Positions 1-5,085 are shown, counted from the first letter of the stretch. The stretch is DNA of 5,330 nucleotides from Acidobacteriota bacterium (GCA_003222855.1 QHXH01000567.1:1-5330), one strand, 5' to 3'. Translations and numbers: made by a program. Notes: generated by a model from the sequence alone, not told the origin.

Positions 1-31
1 CATCTTCAATCACCAGGATTTTTTTCCGCAT
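1..31 (-). CDS. Response regulator, N-terminal fragment (runs off left edge)
   Basis: Only the first ten codons are present. They read MRKKILVIED, which is the first beta strand and the start of the acidic pocket of a CheY-like receiver domain (K-I-L-V-I-E-D, the last two residues being the usual magnesium-binding acidic pair). In this family the receiver is phosphorylated on a conserved aspartate by a histidine kinase. The output domain lies outside the window, so it is unknown whether this is a DNA-binding regulator, an NtrC-type activator or a stand-alone receiver. No good Shine-Dalgarno precedes the ATG. The terminator at 140-173 lies between it and the secreted-protein gene upstream, so it is probably transcribed from its own promoter within 32-139. 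The identification is good for so short a piece because the motif is very characteristic. Confidence 0.72.
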   Translation of the reverse strand, partial: MRKKILVIED

Positions 32-102
32 AGCTGTGCCTGAAAATGTAAATTCAAAAGAGCGGGGCGCTGCTTATTTACTTCTATTAAAGTTTGATTA
101 GG

Positions 103-130
103 GCGGGCATTCCGCGATTGGATCGCCCGC
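103..130. other. Small GC-rich inverted repeat in the gap before the response regulator
   Basis: GCGGGC at 103-108 pairs with GCCCGC at 125-130, leaving a 16-nt loop. There is no T-run on either side, so it is not a classic terminator. It lies in the roughly 110-nt gap (32-139) that should also contain the response-regulator promoter. I could not find a convincing -35/-10 pair there. It may be a protein-binding site, a secondary hairpin behind the terminator, or chance. Confidence 0.3.
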
Positions 131-139
131 AGAAGGCAG

Positions 140-173
140 AAAAAAGGGAGCTGAGGTCTCAACCTCAACTCCC
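140..173 (-). terminator. Rho-independent terminator of the Q/N/Y-rich secreted protein gene
   Basis: On the minus strand a stem forms between 169-173 and 146-150 (5 bp). After one C/A mismatch it continues between 163-167 and 152-156 (5 bp), with a 6-nt loop. It is followed directly by six T residues (complement of 140-145). It lies about 50 nt past the stop codon of the gene at 222-785, which is where its transcript should end. On the plus strand the A-run precedes the hairpin, so it should work in the minus direction only. Confidence 0.8.
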
Positions 174-221
174 CGGCAGTCACCGCGCCATGAAGTTCGA
201 TATTACCTGGTTACAAGTTAG

Positions 222-785
222 TTACGCACCGCGGTAACCGTCTGCGTAACCGTTCTGATACGCGGCCACGAAGTACTGTTGATAGGTATAACGATCACCC
301 ATCCGAGGATTGTAGTCCTTCAGTGTGTTTGGGTATCGCGTCGCATTGTAGCGACCGCTGCGTCGATCATTCCGTCCTGCCTTCAAACCCTCGTTATAGC
401 CAGCGTTCAAGGCTGTCTGTCGCAACTCGTACGAGCCACCCATATTCCCGTAACCATCCCAGTTGCGTCCGCGGTAGCCTTGGTTGTAGCCATTTTGGTT
501 GTAGTAGCCATTCTGGTTGTTGTAATAACCATTCTGGTTGTTGTAGTTGCGATTCGCATGATAGTTACCATACTGGTCGTACCACCCACTCTGCTGCTGC
601 TGACGCTGGAGCTCGCGCTGACGCTGGAGCTCACGCTCTCGCTCGTACTGCTGTTGTCGTCGATATTGATCCTGGTTCCACGGATACTGTGCCTGGGCCG
701 TCGTGCTCGATATCAACGTGATACCACAAAACAACAACAGTCCCAGGATTGCGCCTCCAAATTTTTTGATGCCGTTCATTTTCAT
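222..785 (-). CDS. Secreted Q/N/Y-rich low-complexity protein with C-terminal GY..G motifs
   Basis: This is a 187-aa protein of unknown function. Residues 1-32 form a clear Sec signal peptide: a basic start (MKMNGIKK), a hydrophobic core (AILGLLLFCGITLISS) and an AQA cleavage site before Gln33. Residues 33-116 are low complexity. They include two copies of RELQRQ, polyglutamine, two copies of NNQNGYY, then NQNGY and NQGY, ending in a Gly/Tyr/Trp-rich stretch. Residues 120-187 look folded and carry two related motifs, NAGYNEGLKAGRND and AAYQNGYADGYRG, typical of small exported proteins of soil bacteria. The ATG at 785 is chosen because GGAGG lies 9-10 nt upstream and the signal peptide then begins normally. 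An ATG at 824 would add 13 residues and fall inside the promoter; an in-frame ATG at 779 is also possible. A surface, matrix or envelope role is inference from composition. Confidence 0.85.
   Translation of the reverse strand: MKMNGIKKFGGAILGLLLFCGITLISSTTAQAQYPWNQDQYRRQQQYERERELQRQRELQRQQQQSGWYDQYGNYHANRNYNNQNGYYNNQNGYYNQNGYNQGYRGRNWDGYGNMGGSYELRQTALNAGYNEGLKAGRNDRRSGRYNATRYPNTLKDYNPRMGDRYTYQQYFVAAYQNGYADGYRGA
474..542 (-). repeat. In-frame tandem repeat encoding NNQNGYY
   Basis: There are two 21-bp units (522-542 and 501-521), which differ only at synonymous third positions. They are followed by a shortened 15-bp unit (486-500, NQNGY) and a 12-bp unit (474-485, NQGY). All are in frame with the secreted-protein gene. 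The decaying length towards the 3' side suggests growth by replication slippage and makes copy number a likely point of strain variation. Confidence 0.75.
600..635 (-). repeat. 18-bp direct repeat encoding RELQRQ twice
   Basis: Units 600-617 and 618-635 are identical except for the last triplet's first base (gcg versus acg). They encode two successive RELQRQ hexapeptides in the charged, glutamine-rich part of the secreted protein. Flanking CTG/CTC triplets extend the Gln/Arg/Glu pattern on both sides. The segment could form a short charged helix. Confidence 0.7.
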
Positions 786-795
786 TGTCTCTTGA

Positions 796-800
796 CCTCC
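796..800 (-). promoter_or_regulatory. Shine-Dalgarno that fixes the start of the secreted protein
   Basis: The minus strand reads GGAGG here, ending 10 nt before the ATG at 785. This is the best ribosome binding site near this gene and it supports the 187-aa start over the upstream ATG at 824. Confidence 0.75.
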
Positions 801-813
801 GCTATCAACGTTC

Positions 814-830
814 GCAATGACCATGCCAAT
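814..830 (-). promoter_or_regulatory. Candidate sigma-54 (-24/-12) promoter
   Basis: The minus strand reads TTGGCATG-GTCA-TTGCG. Compared with the RpoN consensus YTGGCACG-N4-TTGCW, it keeps the TGGCA box, the TTGC box and exact spacing, and differs only at one C-to-T and the final W. The predicted transcription start is near 802. This gives a leader of about 17 nt containing the GGAGG ribosome binding site. No good sigma-70 promoter was seen for this gene. The position fits the gene well, but one 15-bp match can arise by chance. Confidence 0.5.
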
Positions 831-842
831 CGCTTTAATTTA

Positions 843-925
843 GATATGGTCTGGAATCCACATCTCAGTACTCCATATCGTGTCGGTTTAGACGACATGG
901 GTAGTCAACCACCATAGGACTATGG
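843..925 (-). promoter_or_regulatory. Cluster of dyads upstream of the sigma-54-like promoter
   Basis: There are three inverted repeats. GATATGG (843-849) pairs with CCATATC (873-879). TGTCG (881-885) pairs with CGACA (893-897). CCATAGGACTATGG (912-925) is a perfect 6-bp dyad around 2 nt. The last two are centred about 87 and 117 nt upstream of the predicted start near 802, a typical distance for an enhancer-binding activator. No family-specific site was recognised. They could also serve the divergent gene at 1094, though they are more than 100 nt from its promoter. Confidence 0.3.
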
Positions 926-1026
926 GAAGAAAACAACGACATTGAAGGATAAGCAACTCGACGCAAGACACAGCGAGACACTGTTTTGATACACCATCGC
1001 AATATCGCCTCCGGGGTAATTTCCAG

Positions 1027-1055
1027 TTGACTCACACACCGATTTGGCGTAGAAG
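1027..1055 (+). promoter_or_regulatory. Sigma-70-like promoter of the DUF4440 gene
   Basis: The -35 box is TTGACT (1027-1032, 5/6 to consensus). The spacer is 17 nt. The -10 box is TAGAAG (1050-1055, 4/6). Transcription would start near 1062, giving a leader of about 32 nt before the ATG at 1094. The rest of the 826-1093 gap shows no coding sequence; it holds only the sigma-54-like site and the dyads described separately. Confidence 0.5.
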
Positions 1056-1093
1056 CCGCTTGTCATCTACCCGCTTGGAAAAAAGAACATCGA

Positions 1094-1498
1094 ATGGACG
1101 CTGCAATTCAAAACTCGCAACGATCTAAGATCGAAATCGAACAGCACGTTCGCCAATTGAATGATGAATGGGTTAAAGCGCTGGTCCGAGCTGATGCCGC
1201 GACGCTCGAACGAATCATGGCCGACGATTTTTATTTCACCTACCCGCTCGAAGGCGACGACAAGGCTCAGTTCATCGCCGATGTAACTTCAGGCGATCTG
1301 AAGATCGAACATATCACTCGCGAGCAACTTAACGTGCGAGTTTTCGGCACGACTGCCGTTTTGTCCGCCCGCGATTCCGCGACCTGGCTCTATCACGGCC
1401 GCGAACTCGCCGGACAATACAAAATTATGAGCGTGTTCGCTGAGCGCGATGGTCGGTGGCAATTGTGCGCGGTCCAGGCTTGCCCGATGCACGAGTGA
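1094..1498 (+). CDS. DUF4440 / SnoaL-like (NTF2-fold) protein
   Basis: This 134-aa protein has the layout of the DUF4440 branch of the NTF2-like superfamily. An N-terminal helix pair carries W26 and ends in LERIMADDFYFTYP (38-51). A helix follows at DKAQFIADVTSG (56-67). Then come the curved-sheet strands VRVFGTTAVLSARDSATW (81-98), GQYKIMSVFAERDGRWQLCAVQAC (107-130). There is no signal peptide, so it is cytoplasmic. Members are small cone-shaped domains with a central pocket. They act as isomerases, hydrolases or ligand-binding proteins, and the substrate cannot be told from sequence. Only a weak GGAA-type ribosome binding site precedes the ATG. The gene is separated from blaI by 88 nt with a new promoter, so it is probably its own unit. 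Family assignment is strong; function is unknown. Confidence 0.85.
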   Translation: MDAAIQNSQRSKIEIEQHVRQLNDEWVKALVRADAATLERIMADDFYFTYPLEGDDKAQFIADVTSGDLKIEHITREQLNVRVFGTTAVLSARDSATWLYHGRELAGQYKIMSVFAERDGRWQLCAVQACPMHE

Positions 1499-1546
1499 TT
1501 CCTGGAACTTCTGGAAGGTTGCCGGCACGAATTCCACAGACTCTGG

Positions 1547-1575
1547 TTGACTTCGTATCTCCGTATTTAGAGAAT
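1547..1575 (+). promoter_or_regulatory. Promoter of the BlaI-M56 pair, with possible operator
   Basis: The -35 box is TTGACT (1547-1552). The spacer is 17 nt. The -10 box is GAGAAT (1570-1575, 4/6). An imperfect dyad, TCTC (1558-1561) with GAGA (1570-1573), overlaps spacer and -10, where a BlaI-type autorepressor would bind. It does not resemble the classical TACA/TGTA bla operator. The predicted start near 1582 leaves only about 5 nt before the ATG at 1587, so the message may be nearly leaderless. Confidence 0.45.
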
Positions 1576-1586
1576 ATCTGACTGAA

Positions 1587-2033
1587 ATGAGACCGCCCCG
1601 ATTTCTCCTGCGTGGATTTCGCCGCCCGAACGAAGTAGCTTCGCTCGCCCTCGGCAAGCTCGAGCGCGCCGTACTCAATGAAACCTGGCGGCGGCGCGAG
1701 GCGACCGTGCGCGATATTTATCTGGCCTTCGAAGAGCGCATCGCCTACACCACCTTGATGACGACGCTTGACCGTCTCTACAAAAAACGGCTGCTCGATC
1801 GCCGCAAAGATGGCCGCGCTTTTTTCTATTCCCCTGCTGTTTCGCGCGAAGAATTCGAGCACGGCATCCGCGAAGACGTGATCGATGGCTTGCTGGGTCA
1901 TGGAGCTGAAGGCGTTCGGCCCGTGCTCGCGTGCATTGTCGAAACAGTGAGCGAGCATGACCGCGAACTGCTCGATGAGTTGGAGCGGCTGGTCAAAGAA
2001 AAGAAACGGGAGCGAAGACACAAGCCGGAATAG
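1587..2033 (+). CDS. BlaI/MecI/CopY-family transcriptional repressor
   Basis: This 148-aa protein matches the Penicillinase_R family. A winged helix-turn-helix fills residues 20-86: LGKLERAVLNETW (helix 1), TVRDIYLAF (helix 2), the recognition helix AYTTLMTTLDRLYKKRLL (53-70), and the wing DRRKDGRAFFYSPAVS (71-86). The C-terminal 60 residues are helical and charged (EHDRELLDELERLVKEKK), as expected for the dimerisation arm. In the known systems a BlaI dimer represses its own operon until a partner M56 protease causes its cleavage. The M56 gene starts 2 nt after this stop, which fits. The ATG at 1587 is the only start available below an in-frame TGA at 1548; it has no Shine-Dalgarno. The about 20-residue basic N-terminal extension is longer than in the staphylococcal proteins. 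The target genes are unknown and no beta-lactamase is nearby. Confidence 0.92.
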   Translation: MRPPRFLLRGFRRPNEVASLALGKLERAVLNETWRRREATVRDIYLAFEERIAYTTLMTTLDRLYKKRLLDRRKDGRAFFYSPAVSREEFEHGIREDVIDGLLGHGAEGVRPVLACIVETVSEHDRELLDELERLVKEKKRERRHKPE

Positions 2034-2035
2034 AC

Positions 2036-2993
2036 ATGTACGAGCTGTTGGGAATCTGTGTAATGCTCGCTGGCCTGGCGCTGCTCATCGCCTGCGCGTC
2101 ATTGGCCGTGGCCATTGTCTGGCGATTGCTGGCCCCGCGCGTCGTTTCATTTTCTGCCCGGGGTGTGGGCGGCCATTGCGATCGCTCTTTTCCTGATTCC
2201 CTCTTATATCGGTTATGAGCCGCGCGTGACGCCTGAAGTTGTCAGCAAGAAATTGGCAGCGCTCGCGATGTTGTCAGTGGCGAGCGTCACGTTCGCCCTC
2301 TGGCGCGTCATTCGATCGTGGTTCGCCACCATTCGACTGACGAAAAAATGGCTCTTGAGATCAGAGCGAATGGATCTGCCGGGGATCGACATACCGACAT
2401 TTCGGATCACTCACGCTTTTCCGATCATTGCCATCGTCGGGACTTTCCGCCCCCGCCTGTTTATTGCTCACGAAGTCTTGCTTTCGCTGAACGAGGAAGA
2501 ACTGGCGGCAGCCATCGCGCATGAATGCGGTCACCTTGCCGCGCGAGATAATTTGAAGCGCACGCTGTTGGGAATTTGCCGCGATACTTTGGTGCTGGTT
2601 CCGTTCGGACGCGCGGTGGATCGTGCGTGGGCCGAGTGCGCGGAAGGCGCGGCGGATGAGTTTGCCGCGCAGCAGAGTCGAGCCACCGCCTTGAATCTTG
2701 CCTCCGCGTTGGTGACCATCGCGAAGATGGTTCCCGCCGGCGCACGCGCCGATGTACCGCTGGGCGCTTATCTTGTCGGCGCCGAGGCCCAGGGAGTTAA
2801 GGGACGCATCAAACGACTAATCGAGATCTCTTCGCACGGAGTTGAGCGGAGAACTAACAGTGCGTTAGTTCGATTGCTGCCGATGATCAGTCTGTCGGGA
2901 TTTTTAGTTATGGCAGGGATGATAGCGAGCAATACGAAAGTCCTGATTGGCGTTCATTCAATTCTCGAACGTGCCGTAAACTTGCTTTGCTAG
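2036..2993 (+). CDS. M56 (BlaR1-like) membrane zinc metallopeptidase, frame broken near the N-terminus
   Basis: The ATG at 2036, 2 nt after blaI, opens a frame that encodes the first membrane helix (MYELLGICVMLAGLALLIACASLAVAIVW) but stops at 2218. From about 2154 the protein continues in another frame to the stop at 2991-2993. The full span is 958 nt, so it is not a multiple of three. The second frame gives a helix (GVWAAIAIALFLIPSYIG), another (KLAALAMLSVASVTFALW), a cytoplasmic protease domain with HECGH (2520-2534) and the third zinc ligand in EGAAD (2643-2657), and a C-terminal helix (LPMISLSGFLVMAGMIAS). In the family this is a gluzincin that inactivates BlaI. There is no penicillin-binding sensor domain. 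The catalytic part could still be made from a TTG at 2115, losing helix 1. The break may be a real mutation or a sequencing error. Confidence 0.85.
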
Positions 2994-4171
2994 GCGGTCG
3001 TCTTTTCTTCCGCTAACGGCTTGCGCAGCCAAACGAAAAAGACTGCCGCGGCTAACTGAGCGACCATTCCGAATGCCACGAGAGTTACCAACGAAAAGTC
3101 ATACAGCACGCCCATTATCACGCTGCCGACAAACCAAAGTACTCCGTAAGCAGCATTGAACGCACCAAAGGCCGTTCCCCGTTTGTTCATCGAAACGACC
3201 TGCGAGATTCCCGATCGCAACGTCGCATCCTGCGCGCCAAGGCCGGTGGCCCAACAGGCCACGCTCACGTACACTCCGGTTGATCCTCCCAAAAATCCAA
3301 ACGGCAATGCCAACAGGGAAACGACTATTCCCACGGCAATGATTTGAATTCCATAACGATCGAAGAGCCTGCCGAAAACCAGCGCAGTTATGCCGTTGAC
3401 TCCCATCGCGCCGGCATAGAGCAGCGGAATCACTTCGGGCTTCGTCAGCGAATTTTTCTGAAAGTGATAAGCGAGCAGCGGAAAGTCAACAAAGCCCAGG
3501 GCCAGCAATCCGGCCGCAGCCACGTAAATCCAAAAAACCTGCGGCAGATTCTTCTGCGCCGGTGCGGGCGGCGGCGTCGCGTGCTTTGACCTTGCAGCCC
3601 GCGCGAATAAGAGCGAGACGAATGCCCCCGCCGCCGGCAGAGCCAGCCACAGGAAAGCTGGCCCAAAACGATGAGTGCGAGCGACTGAAATCGCGACGAA
3701 GACCGGCCCCAGCACGGCGCCGGTCTGATCCATCGCGGCGTGCAATCCGAATCCCGATCCGTGACCGACGACTTCAGTTGCTTCCGACAACAGCACATCA
3801 CGCGCCGGGCCGCGCAAGCTTTTTCCGGTGCGCTCTGCGACAACCAACAACGCTGCTGCTTCCCAACTTCCGGCAAAGGCCAAACCCGGCACCACCACCA
3901 GATTCAAAAAATATCCGAGTGTGGTAATGGTCCAATACGCGCGTGTGCGATCGGCGAGCTTGCCTGAAAAGTAACGCAGGCTCGCGGCAATCATCTCCCC
4001 GAGCCCGGCTATGATTCCGACCTCCGTAGCGCTGGCGCCGAGATCCTTGAGCAAGGGCCCAATGACGCTGTGCGCGCCTTCATAAGTCATGTCGGCGAAC
4101 AGGCTGACAAAGCCCAACGCGACGATGAACCGGAATGCGCTCTTTCTTTCTTCCTGAGTAAAGGTCGGCAC
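2990..4171 (-). CDS. Major facilitator superfamily permease
   Basis: This 393-aa membrane protein has about twelve hydrophobic segments in two halves, joined by an Ala/Pro-rich loop (residues 190-210). Both halves carry an MFS loop 2-3 signature, GKLADRTRAYW (70-80) and GRLFDRYG (267-274). The conserved VAERTGKSLRGPARDVLLSEA (111-131) is split over loop 4-5 and is typical of a bacterial efflux-type subgroup. The substrate is unknown. The start is GTG at 4171 with a poor ribosome binding site. It is supported by the remnant at 5085, whose ATG aligns with it (MPTFTQEERKSAFRFIVALG against MPATQKRASAFQFIIAIG). It lies 36 nt behind the TMEM165-like gene, so the two are probably co-transcribed. Its stop overlaps that of the M56 gene by 4 nt, leaving no room for a separate terminator. 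Confidence 0.9.
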   Translation of the reverse strand: MPTFTQEERKSAFRFIVALGFVSLFADMTYEGAHSVIGPLLKDLGASATEVGIIAGLGEMIAASLRYFSGKLADRTRAYWTITTLGYFLNLVVVPGLAFAGSWEAAALLVVAERTGKSLRGPARDVLLSEATEVVGHGSGFGLHAAMDQTGAVLGPVFVAISVARTHRFGPAFLWLALPAAGAFVSLLFARAARSKHATPPPAPAQKNLPQVFWIYVAAAGLLALGFVDFPLLAYHFQKNSLTKPEVIPLLYAGAMGVNGITALVFGRLFDRYGIQIIAVGIVVSLLALPFGFLGGSTGVYVSVACWATGLGAQDATLRSGISQVVSMNKRGTAFGAFNAAYGVLWFVGSVIMGVLYDFSLVTLVAFGMVAQLAAAVFFVWLRKPLAEEKTTA

Positions 4172-4207
4172 GCTTCTTAAATATTATTCAGACAGGATTT
4201 TCCATCC

Positions 4208-4798
4208 TCACGCTCGTTCACTCATCAGGATTTCGATCACTGACAGTGCGCCTAAAATTAACAACAAACTAACTGCCACGTAACGAACGATCTTTGGCGA
4301 CACCCGATCGTGAATCCAGCGGCGAATTCCGGCGCCCAGAAACGCCGCCAAAGATCCTTTCGTGATCATCGCCGCGACGGCCCCAAACCAAACTATCAAT
4401 GCCGCATGATATTTCGCGGCCAGCGTTGCCGCTGTTATTTGTCCGACGTCGCCCCACTCAGAAAAAAAGATCGCGGCGAACGAAACCATCGCCGCTTTAT
4501 GCGCGCGATGCGATTCTTTCGATTCGCGCGGGCGGTCCGACTTTTTCCACAGCACAAATGCGATACTGAGAAAACTCGCCGCCGTGATCGCTGCTACCAG
4601 TAGTCGCGGCAGTCTCGAAATCGCTTCACCGATTAACACAGCGACACCCATCTTTGCCATGAAGGCGGCGGCCATCCCAATCATGATGGGCGCGGTGCGA
4701 TACCGCGCCGCCAGCACGCCAGTGGTATAGAGCAATTTGTCGCCGACTATTTCGGCAAGGAATACTGCTCCAAAAGTGGCGAAGAAAATTACGAACAA
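4208..4798 (-). CDS. TMEM165/GDT1-family (UPF0016) cation exporter
   Basis: This 196-aa protein has six membrane helices in two related halves of three. Each half carries the family acidic motif: EIVGDK (16-21) and EWGDVGQ (114-120). Both are followed by similar sequence (LYTTGVLAARY and ITAATLAAKY), which shows the internal duplication. A charged loop (KKSDRPRESKESHRAHK, 85-101) separates the halves. Members export manganese or exchange calcium/manganese for protons in the inner membrane; here a manganese role is inference. The first motif has one residue more between Glu and Gly than the usual ExGD, and the second lacks the usual Lys/Arg, as in some bacterial members. The start is TTG, chosen because GGAG lies 8 nt upstream, an in-frame TAG lies ten codons upstream, and no ATG or GTG lies between. 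It is the first gene of the operon with the MFS permease. No yybP-ykoY manganese riboswitch was recognised upstream. Confidence 0.88.
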   Translation of the reverse strand: MFVIFFATFGAVFLAEIVGDKLLYTTGVLAARYRTAPIMIGMAAAFMAKMGVAVLIGEAISRLPRLLVAAITAASFLSIAFVLWKKSDRPRESKESHRAHKAAMVSFAAIFFSEWGDVGQITAATLAAKYHAALIVWFGAVAAMITKGSLAAFLGAGIRRWIHDRVSPKIVRYVAVSLLLILGALSVIEILMSERA

Positions 4799-4806
4799 TT
4801 CAACGG

Positions 4807-4810
4807 CTCC
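4807..4810 (-). promoter_or_regulatory. Shine-Dalgarno for the TTG start of the TMEM165-like gene
   Basis: The minus strand reads GGAG here with 8 nt to the TTG at 4798. This spacing decides the start in a frame without an upstream ATG or GTG. Confidence 0.65.
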
Positions 4811-4822
4811 GCGGGTCGTTGC

Positions 4823-4851
4823 ATTCTAAGACGCGGCAGTTGACTTCGCAA
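4823..4851 (-). promoter_or_regulatory. Promoter of the TMEM165-like / MFS operon
   Basis: On the minus strand the -35 box is TTGCGA (4851-4846, 4/6). The spacer is exactly 17 nt. The -10 box is TAGAAT (4828-4823, 5/6). Transcription would start near 4816, giving a leader of about 18 nt that contains the GGAG ribosome binding site. Such a short leader leaves no space for a riboswitch. The 78-bp palindrome lies just upstream of the -35 box. Confidence 0.6.
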
Positions 4852-4862
4852 TTTGCGGGCAT

Positions 4863-4940
4863 CGGGGCAGTAGCCCAACCGTTAGGGAGGGCGTGAGAGC
4901 GCGTATGAACGCCTTCCCTAACGGTCGGGCTACTGCCCCG
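4863..4940. repeat. 78-bp near-perfect palindrome, REP/BIME-like
   Basis: Arms 4863-4894 and 4909-4940 are complementary over 32 positions except one A/C mismatch (4877/4926) and one G/T pair (4889/4914). They surround a 14-nt loop. GTAG (4870-4873) in the left arm and CTAC (4930-4933) in the right arm have the orientation seen in paired REP sequences (BIMEs) mobilised by RAYT transposases. No transposase is present in the window. It lies between the operon promoter and the permease remnant, outside any gene. As RNA it would form a very stable hairpin. Alternatives are a short MITE or a bidirectional transcription barrier, but there are no T-runs on either side. Confidence 0.75.
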
Positions 4941-5085
4941 CGTCTCGTTCAGTCAAAGACGAGATAGATGCCGGATTGGATTGGCAAGAATGTCGGCTGC
5001 ACGTCGAAGACTTCGCGAACAGACTGACGACGCCAATCGCGATGATGAATTGGAAGGCCGAAGCTCTTTTTTGCGTTGCGGGCAT
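4930..5085 (-). pseudogene. Remnant of a second MFS permease gene (N-terminus only)
   Basis: A 51-codon open frame starts with ATG at 5085. Its first 24 codons (MPATQKRASAFQFIIAIGVVSLFA) align with the N-terminus of the permease at 2990-4171 (SAFRFIVALGFVSLFAD), including much of the DNA. The similarity stops at about 5014. The next codons in this frame (KSSTCSRHSC...) look non-coding, and the frame ends at a TAG inside the palindrome. No ribosome binding site is evident. It is therefore a duplicated and truncated 5' end, not a working gene. A different frame after the break reads PTFLPIQSGIYLVFD followed by a TGA, which could be the tail of an unrelated gene joined by a deletion. Confidence 0.6.

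Noticed and set aside
474..635. CRISPR-like or mobile repeat array
   Set aside because: The repeats are in frame, 18 and 21 bp long, without spacers, and encode a low-complexity protein segment.
786..824. Start of the secreted protein at the upstream ATG (824)
   Set aside because: The 13 extra residues are polar and would precede a normal signal peptide. The GGAGG at 796-800 points to the ATG at 785, and the upstream ATG lies in the -24 region of the candidate promoter.
279..917. Long plus-strand open frame opposite the secreted-protein gene
   Set aside because: It is a shadow of the repetitive Q/N/Y codons, giving strings of Val, Ile and Leu. It has no ribosome binding site and runs through the minus-strand promoter region.
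1425..2021. Long minus-strand open frame opposite blaI
   Set aside because: The plus strand has a clear BlaI-family match. The antisense translation shows no domain or membrane pattern and crosses the blaI promoter.
2132..2168. Programmed ribosomal frameshift in the M56 gene
   Set aside because: No classical slippery heptamer or downstream pseudoknot was seen, and the family is normally a single continuous frame. Mutation or sequencing error is simpler.
4799..4862. yybP-ykoY manganese riboswitch in front of the TMEM165-like gene
   Set aside because: Homologues are often controlled this way, but the predicted leader is only about 18 nt and I see no conserved riboswitch core in this stretch.
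4863..4940. Palindrome as a Rho-independent terminator
   Set aside because: The stem is far longer than a terminator needs, there is no T-run on either strand, and no gene ends immediately before it on either side.
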